Source: JANSXG01 sp965652425
GTDB taxonomy: Bacteria; Planctomycetota; Phycisphaerae; Phycisphaerales; UBA1924
Direction of reading: 5' to 3'
Length of the DNA stretch: 31,591 bases
Assembly (NCBI GenBank): GCA_965652425.1
Contig: CBFGVX010000033.1
Coordinates: 1 to 31,591, forward strand
Position numbers and translations under genes: made by a program. Under the pieces are notes generated by a model. It did not search any database. It was not told where the DNA came from and saw nothing but the letters and a program-made list of their open reading frames with translations. Below are positions 23,401-31,591 of the stretch, piece by piece; within the stretch, counting starts at the first letter, position 1, and each line of letters starts with the position of its first letter.

Positions 23401-24927
23401 ATGAGCCATCCAAGATCGATCGTGCGCTTTGCCTTGGCGTTGACCCTTTCGCTTCTGTACCTGCCACTCGCCGGGTGCTGGTGGTCGCACGGCGGGGCGA
23501 AGAATCGGGCTTCGAGCGTCGATGCATCCGCGTTGCATGCGGTGTCGTGGCCTCAAAGGGATATGGAAGTGGTGCGGGTACTGGCGGAGCGCACGCCGGA
23601 GCGGGTCTTCGCGCTGCGGATCGTCGATGCCGAAGTGGCGACCGATGAGGCCAAAGTTCTGGCGGAAACGCCGGTCGTTGCGGTCCATCATGTACAGGTC
23701 ACGGAGAAGGGCGTGCTGCGGGTCTTTGAGCGAGTGGCAGAAGATCCGTCCGATCCGATGTTCTCAGTCAGCGATGTCTTCGTGAGGGGACCAAAGCCCA
23801 ACGCTCGGTTTCTGTCGTCTCGCGATGCGGAACCGCTCCGCAGCGAGGACGAACTCAGAAACTTTTTCCCTGTACCGAGTGGAACCGAATACACCCACGC
23901 GGTGAAGCGGATCCAACTCAATGAGGGGGTCAGGGTGGCGATGCCGCGGATTGATGATCCCGAATTGGTCCGTGGGATTGTGTTGTACTTCAATGGTTTG
24001 GTATCCACGAAGTACGAGGAGGCCTTTGCGAGCCGGATTGACGAATCGGACTGGGTGACGATCCGGATCGATACAGTGAGCAGTGTGCGTACGGAGCGCG
24101 ATGCGCTTCGCAAGCAGCGCAACGCGGAGCGGAGTCGGTGGCTCCAGCGCAGGATGGAGGCCCTCGCTTCGGAAAGCATTGATCCTGCGGGAGATGCGAG
24201 GTCAAGCTACGATCTGCTTGAGGCGACATACGAAGAGACGCAGAGAGAACTGGACGAGGCGCTGCCTCAGCTACGGCGGGGCTTCACGCTGGATGATCCG
24301 TCTGACGCCGCATCAGTCGGCCAGCAGGTCGCGGCGGCGGTTGATGATGCGCTCGCCGAGAACGCGTACGCGGCCGAGGCCGCTCTCGATGCTCTCCAGG
24401 CGATGCATCCGCAACTCGCCGGGGTGCCGGTGGTGGTGGTCGGCTGCAGTGCCGGAGCCATCGCCGCTCCGTCGGTCGCCGGTTATCTCGGTGAACGCGT
24501 GGATGCGCTGGTTCTCGTGGCTGGAGGTGCGGACCTGCTGAAAATCGATCGCGAGACATCGCTTGAAAGCTCGAGACGGCTCGGTGTGTTCGCGACTGAG
24601 TATGAAGAAGTTGCAAGGAAAGATTGGCGGATGGTCCAGAAGGCCTACCGCGAATCCGTCCAGCTCGACCCCCTCGTCCTCGGCCCGGGCCTGCGCCACA
24701 TCCCCACGCTGATCATCCGAGCCGGGTTCGACAAATGGGTCCCGGCTTCCACGGGGAGTGAACTCGTCCGCGCCTTCGGCAAGCCCGATCGCGACTGGCA
24801 CCCCGGCGGCCACAAAACGCTGTTCTACTTCCTCGAGGGTCGGGCTCCGCGGGTGCTGCGCTGGCTGGACAAGAATACGCCCGAGCCGGTGCGCGAATCC
24901 CGCCACGCGGCTACTGTTGCCCCATGA
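23401..24927 (+). CDS. Lipoprotein alpha/beta-hydrolase-like protein
   Basis: 508 residues from the ATG at 23401. A lipoprotein signal ends in LAGC with Cys26 as the lipid-anchored residue. The C-terminal half looks like an alpha/beta hydrolase: strand VRGIVLYFNGLV (190-201), nucleophile elbow VVVGCSAGAI with Ser350, strand ALVLVAGGADLL, Asp444 in IIRAGFDKWVP and His471 in PGGHKTLF. Between the first strands and the elbow there is a long, charged helical insert (about 230-335) that could form a lid or partner-binding arm. The N-terminal 160 residues are not recognised. It would act at a membrane surface outside the cytoplasm. Its last codons overlap the cinA start by 4 bp (ATGA), so both are co-translated. 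Substrate unknown. Confidence 0.75.
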   Translation: MSHPRSIVRFALALTLSLLYLPLAGCWWSHGGAKNRASSVDASALHAVSWPQRDMEVVRVLAERTPERVFALRIVDAEVATDEAKVLAETPVVAVHHVQVTEKGVLRVFERVAEDPSDPMFSVSDVFVRGPKPNARFLSSRDAEPLRSEDELRNFFPVPSGTEYTHAVKRIQLNEGVRVAMPRIDDPELVRGIVLYFNGLVSTKYEEAFASRIDESDWVTIRIDTVSSVRTERDALRKQRNAERSRWLQRRMEALASESIDPAGDARSSYDLLEATYEETQRELDEALPQLRRGFTLDDPSDAASVGQQVAAAVDDALAENAYAAEAALDALQAMHPQLAGVPVVVVGCSAGAIAAPSVAGYLGERVDALVLVAGGADLLKIDRETSLESSRRLGVFATEYEEVARKDWRMVQKAYRESVQLDPLVLGPGLRHIPTLIIRAGFDKWVPASTGSELVRAFGKPDRDWHPGGHKTLFYFLEGRAPRVLRWLDKNTPEPVRESRHAATVAP

Positions 24928-26282
24928 GCAACACTCCATCCGGCGTGCAGCGGACCGCCGCGATTCTGGCGATCGGTGACGAACTCGCCATCGGTCAGTC
25001 GCTGGATACGAATTCCAAATGGTTGTCGTCGCATCTGACCGATCTCGGGATTCGCGTTGTCGAGCATGTGACCGTCCCGGACGAGCCGCCGGCATTGCGC
25101 GCGGTGTTCGAGCGGCTGACGGCGAGCGCGGATCTGCTGCTCGCGACCGGCGGGCTCGGGCCGACCGCCGATGACCTGACGCGCGATGTGCTGTGCGCCT
25201 GCATGGGCGATGAGCTGGTGCGCGATGATCGCCAGCATGAGCGCCTGGTCGAGCTGTTCCGTCGTCGCGGCCGGCCGCTGGAGAACGGCAACGACCGGCA
25301 GGCGCTGCGCCCCTCGACCTCGATCTGCATGGACAACGATCAGGGCACCGCGCCCGGGATCGCAGCGACGCTGAACGGTGTGGATGTCTATCTGCTGCCC
25401 GGTCCGCCCCACGAGAATCGGCCGATGTTCGAGCGGTTCGTCGTGCCGCGGTTGCGCACCGATCCGAAGCGCGCGATCACGACGCGCCTGATCCGGCATT
25501 ACGGCATCCCCGAATCGAACGCGGCGGTCGCGCTCGGAGACCTGCTCGATCGCGATCGGCTCGAGCGAGGCCTGCCGCTGGTGGGGATCACGGCCTCGGA
25601 CGGGGTCATCACGACGCGGTTGCGTCACGAGGGCGCCCCGGCGGAGGCGCCGCGCCTGCTCGATGAAGCCGACCGGCTCATCGGCGAGCGGATCGGCAGC
25701 TACCGCATCTCGCCGGAGCCAAGCGAAACACCGAGCGAGGCCGACCTCGTCGAACTCACCGTGCTCGCTCTGAAGCGGGCCGGGCACGGGCTGGTCACGG
25801 CCGAGTCGTGCACCGGTGGCATGATCGGGGAGGCGGTGACGAGCGTGTCCGGATCCTCATCGGTGTACCACGGCGGGTGGGTGACCTATTCAAACGAGCA
25901 CAAGTCGATGCATCTTGGTGTCGCCGAAGCGATGCTCAAGCAACACGGCGCGGTGAGCGAGCCGGTCGTACGGGCGATGGCGGAGGGCGCGATCGAGCGG
26001 TCGCCGCGGGTGTTCGGGCCGGACGGCGCGAGACTCCGCCACGCGCTGGCCGTGACCGGCATCGCCGGGCCGGATGGCGGCTCGCCGGAGAAGCCGGTCG
26101 GCACGGTCTGGATCGCGCGGGCGAGCGAGGACGGGGATGGGATTGAGACCGAAGCACGCCGGTTCGTGTTCCCCGGCGATCGCGACACGGGCAGGCGGCG
26201 CACGGTGAGCACGGCTCTGGCGATGCTGCTGCTGCACCTTCGTGGCAATCGGCTGGAGAAACTGCTCTGGCAGGTCGACTGA
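24924..26282 (+). CDS. cinA: CinA family protein (nicotinamide-nucleotide amidase)
   Basis: 452 residues, full length with both domains. The N-terminal COG1058/MoCF-like domain shows AAILAIGDELAIGQSLDTNS (12-31) and LLATGGLGPTADDLTRD. The C-terminal PncC-type domain shows VTAESCTGGMIGEAVTSVSG, the following YHGGWVTYSNEHK, and TGIAGPDGGSPEKPVGTVW. The C-terminal domain deamidates NMN to nicotinate mononucleotide; the N-terminal domain hydrolyses ADP-ribose in some relatives. In the N-terminal motif the usual GxEL..G is GDELAIGQ. The ATG at 24924 overlaps the stop of the preceding lipoprotein gene. Convergent with the UAP1-like gene, 8 bp between stops. Confidence 0.94.
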   Translation: MSNTPSGVQRTAAILAIGDELAIGQSLDTNSKWLSSHLTDLGIRVVEHVTVPDEPPALRAVFERLTASADLLLATGGLGPTADDLTRDVLCACMGDELVRDDRQHERLVELFRRRGRPLENGNDRQALRPSTSICMDNDQGTAPGIAATLNGVDVYLLPGPPHENRPMFERFVVPRLRTDPKRAITTRLIRHYGIPESNAAVALGDLLDRDRLERGLPLVGITASDGVITTRLRHEGAPAEAPRLLDEADRLIGERIGSYRISPEPSETPSEADLVELTVLALKRAGHGLVTAESCTGGMIGEAVTSVSGSSSVYHGGWVTYSNEHKSMHLGVAEAMLKQHGAVSEPVVRAMAEGAIERSPRVFGPDGARLRHALAVTGIAGPDGGSPEKPVGTVWIARASEDGDGIETEARRFVFPGDRDTGRRRTVSTALAMLLLHLRGNRLEKLLWQVD

Positions 26283-26290
26283 GGGGGCGC

Positions 26291-27724
26291 TCAGATCGCG
26301 CGTTTCTCGCCGGCTTGGATCGGATGGATCCCAGAGGGATCGATTTCTTCCGGTCTTGTCGCGGTGCGCGGGGAGATCTCCAGCACGCAATCCGGTGAAC
26401 CGTCCGATTTTCTGGGTACTGCGATGCCGCGCGTTTCGAGCCACGCCGCGGCTCGCTCGGTCTGAAGGCGGGCCGACGAAGCGGGGGAGTCGTTGCCCTC
26501 GGCATTCTTGATCGGCGCGAACTCATCGACGCGATCGACCTCGTAGACGATCGATTGCTCGCAGAGCGGGATCGCGTCGAAGACGAACATCTCGAGCTTG
26601 ACGCCGTTCGGTTCGCTCGGGTCGAGCGGGCGGCCGGTTTCGAGGTCGATGCAGGGGACCTTCTTCTCGGCGCGGTGGTAGGGCAGGGCCAGATCGCCGG
26701 AGGTGATGCGCTCGACGAAGGCGCGGCCGAGCATGTGCAGCGCGATGTTGCCGGCACGGAGCGTGAGCGTGCCGTCGGGGTTGCGCTGGGCGGCGGTGGC
26801 TTCGGGCAGGTCGGAGTACTCGATCACGCCGGGCTTGCCGTCGATGGTGCAGACCACGCCGACCTTCTCGCCCGGCTCGGTCTTGGCGACGACCTTGGTG
26901 GACATCTCGCCCGATGAATCGGGGGCGGTGGCGTGCAGGCCGATGAAGACCGGGTCGACGACGCGCGCCAGCGGGTTGTCGATCTGCACATAGCTGATGT
27001 GCTCGACGCCGCGGCGTTTCATATCTGACAGCGCGCCGGATTGGGCGAGGGCCCGGAGCGACCCGCCGTGCCCGTCGGGGTTGGTGGCGACCTCGTGCTT
27101 CTGCGCGAGCAGGATCTTGCCGGTGGTCATGTCGAAGGACGGCAGCACGCCCTGCGGGAAGAACGAGATGTTGGCGGGATTGAGCCCGAAGAAGTCGTGA
27201 TCCTTGAAGAACGCGACGGTCGCTTCGTGGTTGAGCGGGCTGGTCATGATGTACCACGGCACGGGGGCGCTGTAGCGGTCCTGCGCGGCGTGAATCCAGT
27301 CGGCCAGGCAGCCGAAGAGCGGGTTGCCCGTCACCGCGCCGCCGGGGTAGCAGCCCTTGGGCCCGTCGTAGCCGAGGCGCGAGCCCTGCCCGCCGGCGAC
27401 GGTGAACGCCGCGACCTTGCCGGTGCGCAGGAGTTCTTCGCCGGCAGCGCGGTACTTCTCGATGTCCCAGTCCTGATCGCGCATGTAGCCGGGTGGCGGG
27501 GCGATGTCCGCGTGGCCGGGGTCGAAGGACGGTTTGCTGTGTACATAGTCGCGCACCAGCGCGGGCACGGCGTCGAGATCGAGCGAGGCGATCTGATCGA
27601 GCAGCGCATCGAGCCGCGGCTGATCGAGTTCATCGGCGAAGCGGAGCAGGTGCTCCTGGCCGATGGCGATCAGGCGTTCCCGGATCTGTTCGAGTCGGCG
27701 GGTGGTGGTGTCTGCGGCGGGCAT
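26291..27724 (-). CDS. UDP-sugar pyrophosphorylase, UAP1-like
   Basis: 477 residues from the ATG at 27724, with AGGAG (about 27733-27737) 8 nt upstream. The nucleotide-binding signature FTVAGGQGSRLGYDGPKGCY (107-126) and the segments PWYIMTSPLNHEAT, FFGLNPANISFFPQG, VQIDNPLARVVDP and YEVDRVDEFAPIKNAEGND fit the eukaryote-like UDPGP family, closest in pattern to UDP-N-acetylhexosamine pyrophosphorylase (UAP1/AGX). It would make a UDP-sugar, probably UDP-GlcNAc, from UTP and the sugar 1-phosphate. UTP-glucose-1-phosphate uridylyltransferase is the alternative. Bacteria usually rely on GlmU for this, so the eukaryote-type enzyme is notable though known in planctomycetes and some others. It lies 18 bp after phoU on the same strand. 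Confidence 0.88.
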   Translation of the reverse strand: MPAADTTTRRLEQIRERLIAIGQEHLLRFADELDQPRLDALLDQIASLDLDAVPALVRDYVHSKPSFDPGHADIAPPPGYMRDQDWDIEKYRAAGEELLRTGKVAAFTVAGGQGSRLGYDGPKGCYPGGAVTGNPLFGCLADWIHAAQDRYSAPVPWYIMTSPLNHEATVAFFKDHDFFGLNPANISFFPQGVLPSFDMTTGKILLAQKHEVATNPDGHGGSLRALAQSGALSDMKRRGVEHISYVQIDNPLARVVDPVFIGLHATAPDSSGEMSTKVVAKTEPGEKVGVVCTIDGKPGVIEYSDLPEATAAQRNPDGTLTLRAGNIALHMLGRAFVERITSGDLALPYHRAEKKVPCIDLETGRPLDPSEPNGVKLEMFVFDAIPLCEQSIVYEVDRVDEFAPIKNAEGNDSPASSARLQTERAAAWLETRGIAVPRKSDGSPDCVLEISPRTATRPEEIDPSGIHPIQAGEKRAI

Positions 27725-27742
27725 GGTCTCTCTCCTGGATCG

Positions 27743-28477
27743 TCAATCGTCGGGCAGATCGGGTTCGGAGGGTTCGGTCCACTGCTCCTCGGTGTGGCGG
27801 ACGATCTTGCCGGTCTCGACATAGATGACCTGCTCGGCGATGTTGGTGCAGTGGTCGGCCATGCGGGCGATCGCCGCGGCGACGCGGTTGAGCGCGAAGG
27901 CGTACTCGGCCGAGCGGTTGCCGCCGGCGAGTTCTTCCTCGTTCTCGCGCAGGATGGCCTCGCGGAAGGCCTCGGTGGCGTCGTCGGAGGCGAGGACCAG
28001 GCGTGCGGCGTCGGTGTCCATCTCGTCGAGGGCCATGATCGAGTGCTCGATCATCCCGATGACGCTGTTGGCCATGACCCGGAACCGCCGGGGCGGATCG
28101 CCGGGAAGCTTCACCCACGCGCTCATGCGGGTCACCATCGCCACGGCGAGGTCGGCGATGCGCTCGAACTCGTTGTTGACCTTCACGATGGTGAGGATGG
28201 ACCGAATCTGATAGGCCGAGAGCGGGGGCTCGCTGCCGGAGGAGCAGAGCTGCATGGATTCGGTCAGGAGCGAGACCGCCGCCCGCTCGATGCGGATGTC
28301 CACGCGGTCGATGACCTCGTCCTCATGGATGACCTTCTCGGCGAGCGAGGGGTCCTTCTCGAAGATGGCCTGGACCGCCGCCTCGACGATGCGCTGGACA
28401 TGGCGTCCCTGTTCGACCAGGTCGGTCTTGAGGGTGTGCAGCCGATCTCCGAGGGGGCCGTGGCGCAGTTCTGGCAC
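27743..28477 (-). CDS. phoU: Phosphate signalling protein PhoU
   Basis: 244 residues from a GTG at 28477, fixed by GGAGG (28485-28489) at 7-nt spacing. The two three-helix repeats are seen, each with its metal-binding signature: KVNNEFERIADLAV (99-112) and ARMADHCTNIAEQVIY (204-219), followed by ETGKIVRH. PhoU couples the Pst phosphate importer to the PhoR sensor kinase and restrains the Pho response. No pst or phoBR gene is in the window, so this is a detached copy. It is the first gene of a unit with the UAP1-like enzyme and diverges from enolase. Confidence 0.94.
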   Translation of the reverse strand: MPELRHGPLGDRLHTLKTDLVEQGRHVQRIVEAAVQAIFEKDPSLAEKVIHEDEVIDRVDIRIERAAVSLLTESMQLCSSGSEPPLSAYQIRSILTIVKVNNEFERIADLAVAMVTRMSAWVKLPGDPPRRFRVMANSVIGMIEHSIMALDEMDTDAARLVLASDDATEAFREAILRENEEELAGGNRSAEYAFALNRVAAAIARMADHCTNIAEQVIYVETGKIVRHTEEQWTEPSEPDLPDD

Positions 28478-28545
28478 TCGGTTTCCTCCGGTGGAAGTGG
28501 GGTGGGCACTGTACCCAATGGGCGTGTTCCATGGGCGGTCTGTCG

Positions 28546-28575
28546 CGGACACGGCGGTGCCGCGACGGGTATCAT
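28546..28575 (+). promoter_or_regulatory. Candidate enolase promoter with overlapping inverted repeat
   Basis: CGGACA (28546-28551) and TATCAT (28570-28575) are 18 bp apart, about 60 bp before the enolase ATG. GTCGCGG (28542-28548) and CCGCGAC (28560-28566) are exact inverted copies spanning the -35 and spacer, so this could be a regulated promoter. Both hexamers are only moderate matches. Confidence 0.4.
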
Positions 28576-28636
28576 CGGGCTCCCGCGCACGCCGCGTAAA
28601 CCGTCATGATCCCTGCATTCGCACCCGGAGCATTCC

Positions 28637-29938
<1,302 letters not shown>

Positions 29939-30249
29939 GCCCGCTTCAAATGTGAAGTTGGGTAAGCAGGTCGTTGAAATTCGCGAATCAGAGAAAATGC
30001 GACCCTCTGGCTTTTTCGCAGCACCGAAACGGGTGTAAAGTCTGTTGAAACGCCTGATTCTGGTCCAGATGACCGTTTACGGGCAATAATTCCAGATTTT
30101 CTGCGTTCTATGCGTGATCCGATGCATCACCTTGGTGCAGGAACGCGAATAACAGGATGCTCGAAATGCGATCGGGCATTATTCCTCCTGTCATACAGGA
30201 GATCCGGCAGCATGGTTCCGGGGTGGGGTTTGTGAAAAGGAGCGACGAT
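29939..30249 (+). other. Intergenic region and structured leader before the LuxR-type gene
   Basis: No gene is seen in these 311 bp. CTTCA (29944-29948) and TGAAG (29953-29957) form a short hairpin just after the enolase stop, too weak for a confident terminator. Near the downstream gene there are two stem-loops in tandem: ATGCTCG pairing with CGGGCAT, flanked by GAATAA and TTATTC (30147-30184), and the perfect CTCCTGT/ACAGGAG (30185-30201, 3-nt loop). I found no convincing -35/-10 pair. Confidence 0.5.
30185..30201 (+). other. Perfect hairpin in the LuxR-type gene leader
   Basis: CTCCTGT (30185-30191) and ACAGGAG (30195-30201) make a 7-bp stem with loop CAT, 35 nt before the ribosome binding site AAGGAG (30237-30242). 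The CTCC arm could also pair with the GGAG of that site, giving a simple on/off switch for translation; this is speculative. Confidence 0.4.
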
Positions 30250-31095
30250 ATGGAAGATCAGCTGTTCAACGATGCCGTATTCCGGCTCGGGCAACTCGGT
30301 GCTGACCGAGCGTTGACGAACCATAAGTTGCTCCGGCGTGTCAGCCGCATCCTTGCCCGGTACACCGGGGTCGAGGTTGCCGGCGTCGCGGTCCACAACG
30401 ATGGCATGAAGCATCCGGCGTCGCAGACCTATGTGGTCGGGCCGTGGTCGGATGAGCAGTCCTCGCAGTTCCTCGACTGGTCGTCTTGGGCCGATTCGGA
30501 TTCGGACACGGCGACCAAACTCAGCAGCTTCAAGCGGAACACGATCCATACGCTGGATGAATTGTTCGCCGAGGACGGATACGAGAAGTCCCGACTTTAC
30601 AACGAGTTTCACCGCCCCCTGAACATCGTCGATCAGGCGTACGGCATTTTCCGGCGTCCGGACGGGTGCGAGTTGTTCATCGCGATCAACGCTCTTGAGG
30701 CCGATGGCCCGCTGTCGGAGAAGGCCCTTACCCGGTTTACCAAAATTGCCCCGTTTATCGCCAAGGCGTGGGCGGCCGGGTGGCGTCGTGAGCCGGCGTG
30801 GGTGAAGGGGCTCAAGCCCCATTGCCGCGCGGTGCTCGAACTGGTTCTCGAAGGGTTCGACGACGACCAGATCGCCGACAAGACCGGGCTGACCTACCAC
30901 GCGGTGCGGGCGCATCTGAAGCGGCTGTTCCGCGCGGCGGATGTGAGGAGCCGTTTGCACCTGATGCAGGCCTATAAAGAAGAGCGGGCTGGCCGTCCGG
31001 ACAACTCACCCCGTGCCGATCAGCCCAACGATGTGGTGACGGTGGTGGACCCGATGGACACGGCGTTCGGGTTGAACTTCTCAGCCGCGAGTTGA
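30250..31095 (+). CDS. LuxR-type transcriptional regulator without receiver domain
   Basis: 281 residues from the ATG at 30250, chosen for the strong AAGGAG at 30237-30242 with 7-nt spacing; an in-frame ATG at 30157 would add 31 residues. The C-terminal part (about 187-240) is a LuxR/GerE helix-turn-helix: LKPHCRAVLELVLEGF, then QIADKTGLTYHAVRAHLKRL and FRAADVRSRLHLM. The N-terminal 180 residues have no phospho-acceptor motif and instead look like a sensory alpha/beta domain (VAGVAVHNDG, then YGIFRRPDGCELFIAINALE), perhaps GAF-like. The last 35 residues are a disordered tail. It should bind DNA as a dimer in response to an unknown small signal. It is a single-gene unit with its own terminator. 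Confidence 0.85.
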   Translation: MEDQLFNDAVFRLGQLGADRALTNHKLLRRVSRILARYTGVEVAGVAVHNDGMKHPASQTYVVGPWSDEQSSQFLDWSSWADSDSDTATKLSSFKRNTIHTLDELFAEDGYEKSRLYNEFHRPLNIVDQAYGIFRRPDGCELFIAINALEADGPLSEKALTRFTKIAPFIAKAWAAGWRREPAWVKGLKPHCRAVLELVLEGFDDDQIADKTGLTYHAVRAHLKRLFRAADVRSRLHLMQAYKEERAGRPDNSPRADQPNDVVTVVDPMDTAFGLNFSAAS

Positions 31096-31119
31096 GCCAC
31101 TTGCGAATCGACTCTCCTG

Positions 31120-31146
31120 CACCCGGCTCCAGTGGCCGGGTGTTTT
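31120..31146 (+). terminator. Intrinsic terminator of the LuxR-type gene
   Basis: CACCCGGC (31120-31127) and GCCGGGTG (31135-31142) form a perfect 8-bp stem with a 7-nt loop, followed by TTTT (31143-31146). It starts 24 bp after the stop codon. Confidence 0.85.
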
Positions 31147-31161
31147 CGTAGGATCATTGCC

Positions 31162-31591
31162 ATGCGTGTACACCTGCTTCAGATGGATATCGCCTGGGAG
31201 GACCGGGAGGCGAACTTCCGGATTGTGGAAGAGATGCTGGACGGAGCTGGTCCGGAACGCGGCGATCTGGTGGTGCTCCCGGAACTCTTCGACAGCGGGT
31301 TTTCGCTGAATGTCGAGGGCACGGCGGATGATGCCCCGATCGGGACCGGGCGAACGCGGGCGTTCCTGTCGGAACTGGCCCGGTCCAGAGGGATCGTGCT
31401 GCATGGATCCTGGACCGGACTTGCCGAGCCGGGGGAAACCGGACCGGATGGGAAACCGATGGGTTTGAATTTCGCGGGGGGCTTCGGGACCGACGGGCGG
31501 GAGCTGTACCGTTACGCGAAGATCCATCCATTTACCTATGGCAGAGAAGGCGATCGGTTCGTCGGGGGCGAACGCGTGGTCTGCTGTGACA
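31162..31591 (+). CDS. Carbon-nitrogen hydrolase (nitrilase superfamily), N-terminal part
   Basis: The ATG at 31162 has AGGA about 9 nt upstream, and 143 codons are open to the window edge, so the gene is cut off at its C-terminus. The start MRVHLLQMDIAWEDREANF and the segment DLVVLPELFDSGFSL contain the first catalytic residue, Glu41. The second, Lys120, is in YRYAKIHPFTYGREGDRF. The third, the nucleophilic cysteine, would be expected beyond the window end. The pattern is nearest to omega-amidase-type members (YafV/NIT2 group) that hydrolyse alpha-keto acid amides, but other amide substrates are possible. It is soluble, with no signal peptide, and lies just after the LuxR gene's terminator, so it is probably transcribed separately. 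Confidence 0.85.
   Translation, partial: MRVHLLQMDIAWEDREANFRIVEEMLDGAGPERGDLVVLPELFDSGFSLNVEGTADDAPIGTGRTRAFLSELARSRGIVLHGSWTGLAEPGETGPDGKPMGLNFAGGFGTDGRELYRYAKIHPFTYGREGDRFVGGERVVCCD

Noticed and set aside
21509..23527. 672-codon minus-strand open frame across pyruvate kinase
   Set aside because: Arginine- and histidine-rich antisense artefact of a certain gene on the other strand.
26279..26294. CTGAG/CTCAG hairpin covering both convergent stop codons of cinA and the UAP1-like gene
   Set aside because: Only 5 bp with a 6-nt loop and no T-run, so too weak to call a bidirectional terminator.

Overview
The window is a GC-rich bacterial chromosome segment with no plasmid, phage, insertion-sequence or CRISPR signal that I could see. 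The best guess for the source is a planctomycete of the Phycisphaerae. One secreted protein (14604-15149) ends in an IPTPG...ATRRRR tail of the PEP-CTERM-like kind common there. Other hints are a release-factor-like protein with an extra C-terminal helix-turn-helix, a TPR-sulfotransferase fusion, and housekeeping genes scattered outside their usual operons. This assignment is inference from gene content; no rRNA is present to settle it.

Layout. (1) 1-5723, minus strand: a probable five-gene operon read leftwards, ctp protease > tsaD > GGQ ribosome-rescue factor > NIF3-like protein > M20 amidohydrolase. The first three overlap by 4 bp each. A partial secreted L-type-lectin-like gene follows. 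(2) 6035-11452, plus strand: hflX, an HDOD-GGDEF-receiver signalling protein, a tRNA-Thr(CGU) with a good promoter and intrinsic terminator, and a TPR-sulfotransferase. (3) 11459-15968, minus strand: dut with a small coiled-coil gene, a FlaA1/CapD-like nucleotide-sugar dehydratase lacking membrane helices, a DUF971 protein, a secreted PPC-domain protein with a sorting tail, and a solitary nuoI. A nested palindrome lies between the last two. (4) 16182-18686, plus strand: an RdgC-like protein, a BamE/SmpA-like lipoprotein and an AT-rich orphan membrane gene that looks acquired. (5) 18723-19996, minus strand: an SDR oxidoreductase overlapping an MGMT-type DNA repair gene. (6) 20071-26282, plus strand: an orphan solute-binding protein, pyruvate kinase, a lipoprotein alpha/beta hydrolase and cinA. 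(7) 26291-28477, minus strand: phoU and a UAP1-like uridylyltransferase. (8) 28637-31591, plus strand: enolase, a LuxR-type regulator with a structured leader and strong terminator, and a partial nitrilase-superfamily amidase.

How the genes fit together. Translation and tRNA quality form one theme: TsaD makes t6A37, and tRNA-Thr(CGU) has the A37 it would modify; the rescue factor and HflX act on stalled ribosomes. A second theme is central carbon and envelope precursors: enolase, pyruvate kinase, a UDP-sugar pyrophosphorylase and a nucleotide-sugar dehydratase, though these are not in one operon. DNA and nucleotide-pool maintenance (dut, ogt, RdgC-like) forms a third.

I did not find a clear new multi-gene system. 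The most unexplained items are the AT-rich membrane gene at 17994-18686, the nested palindrome at 15325-15383, the HDOD-GGDEF-REC fusion without an inhibitory site, and the rescue factor with a C-terminal HTH.
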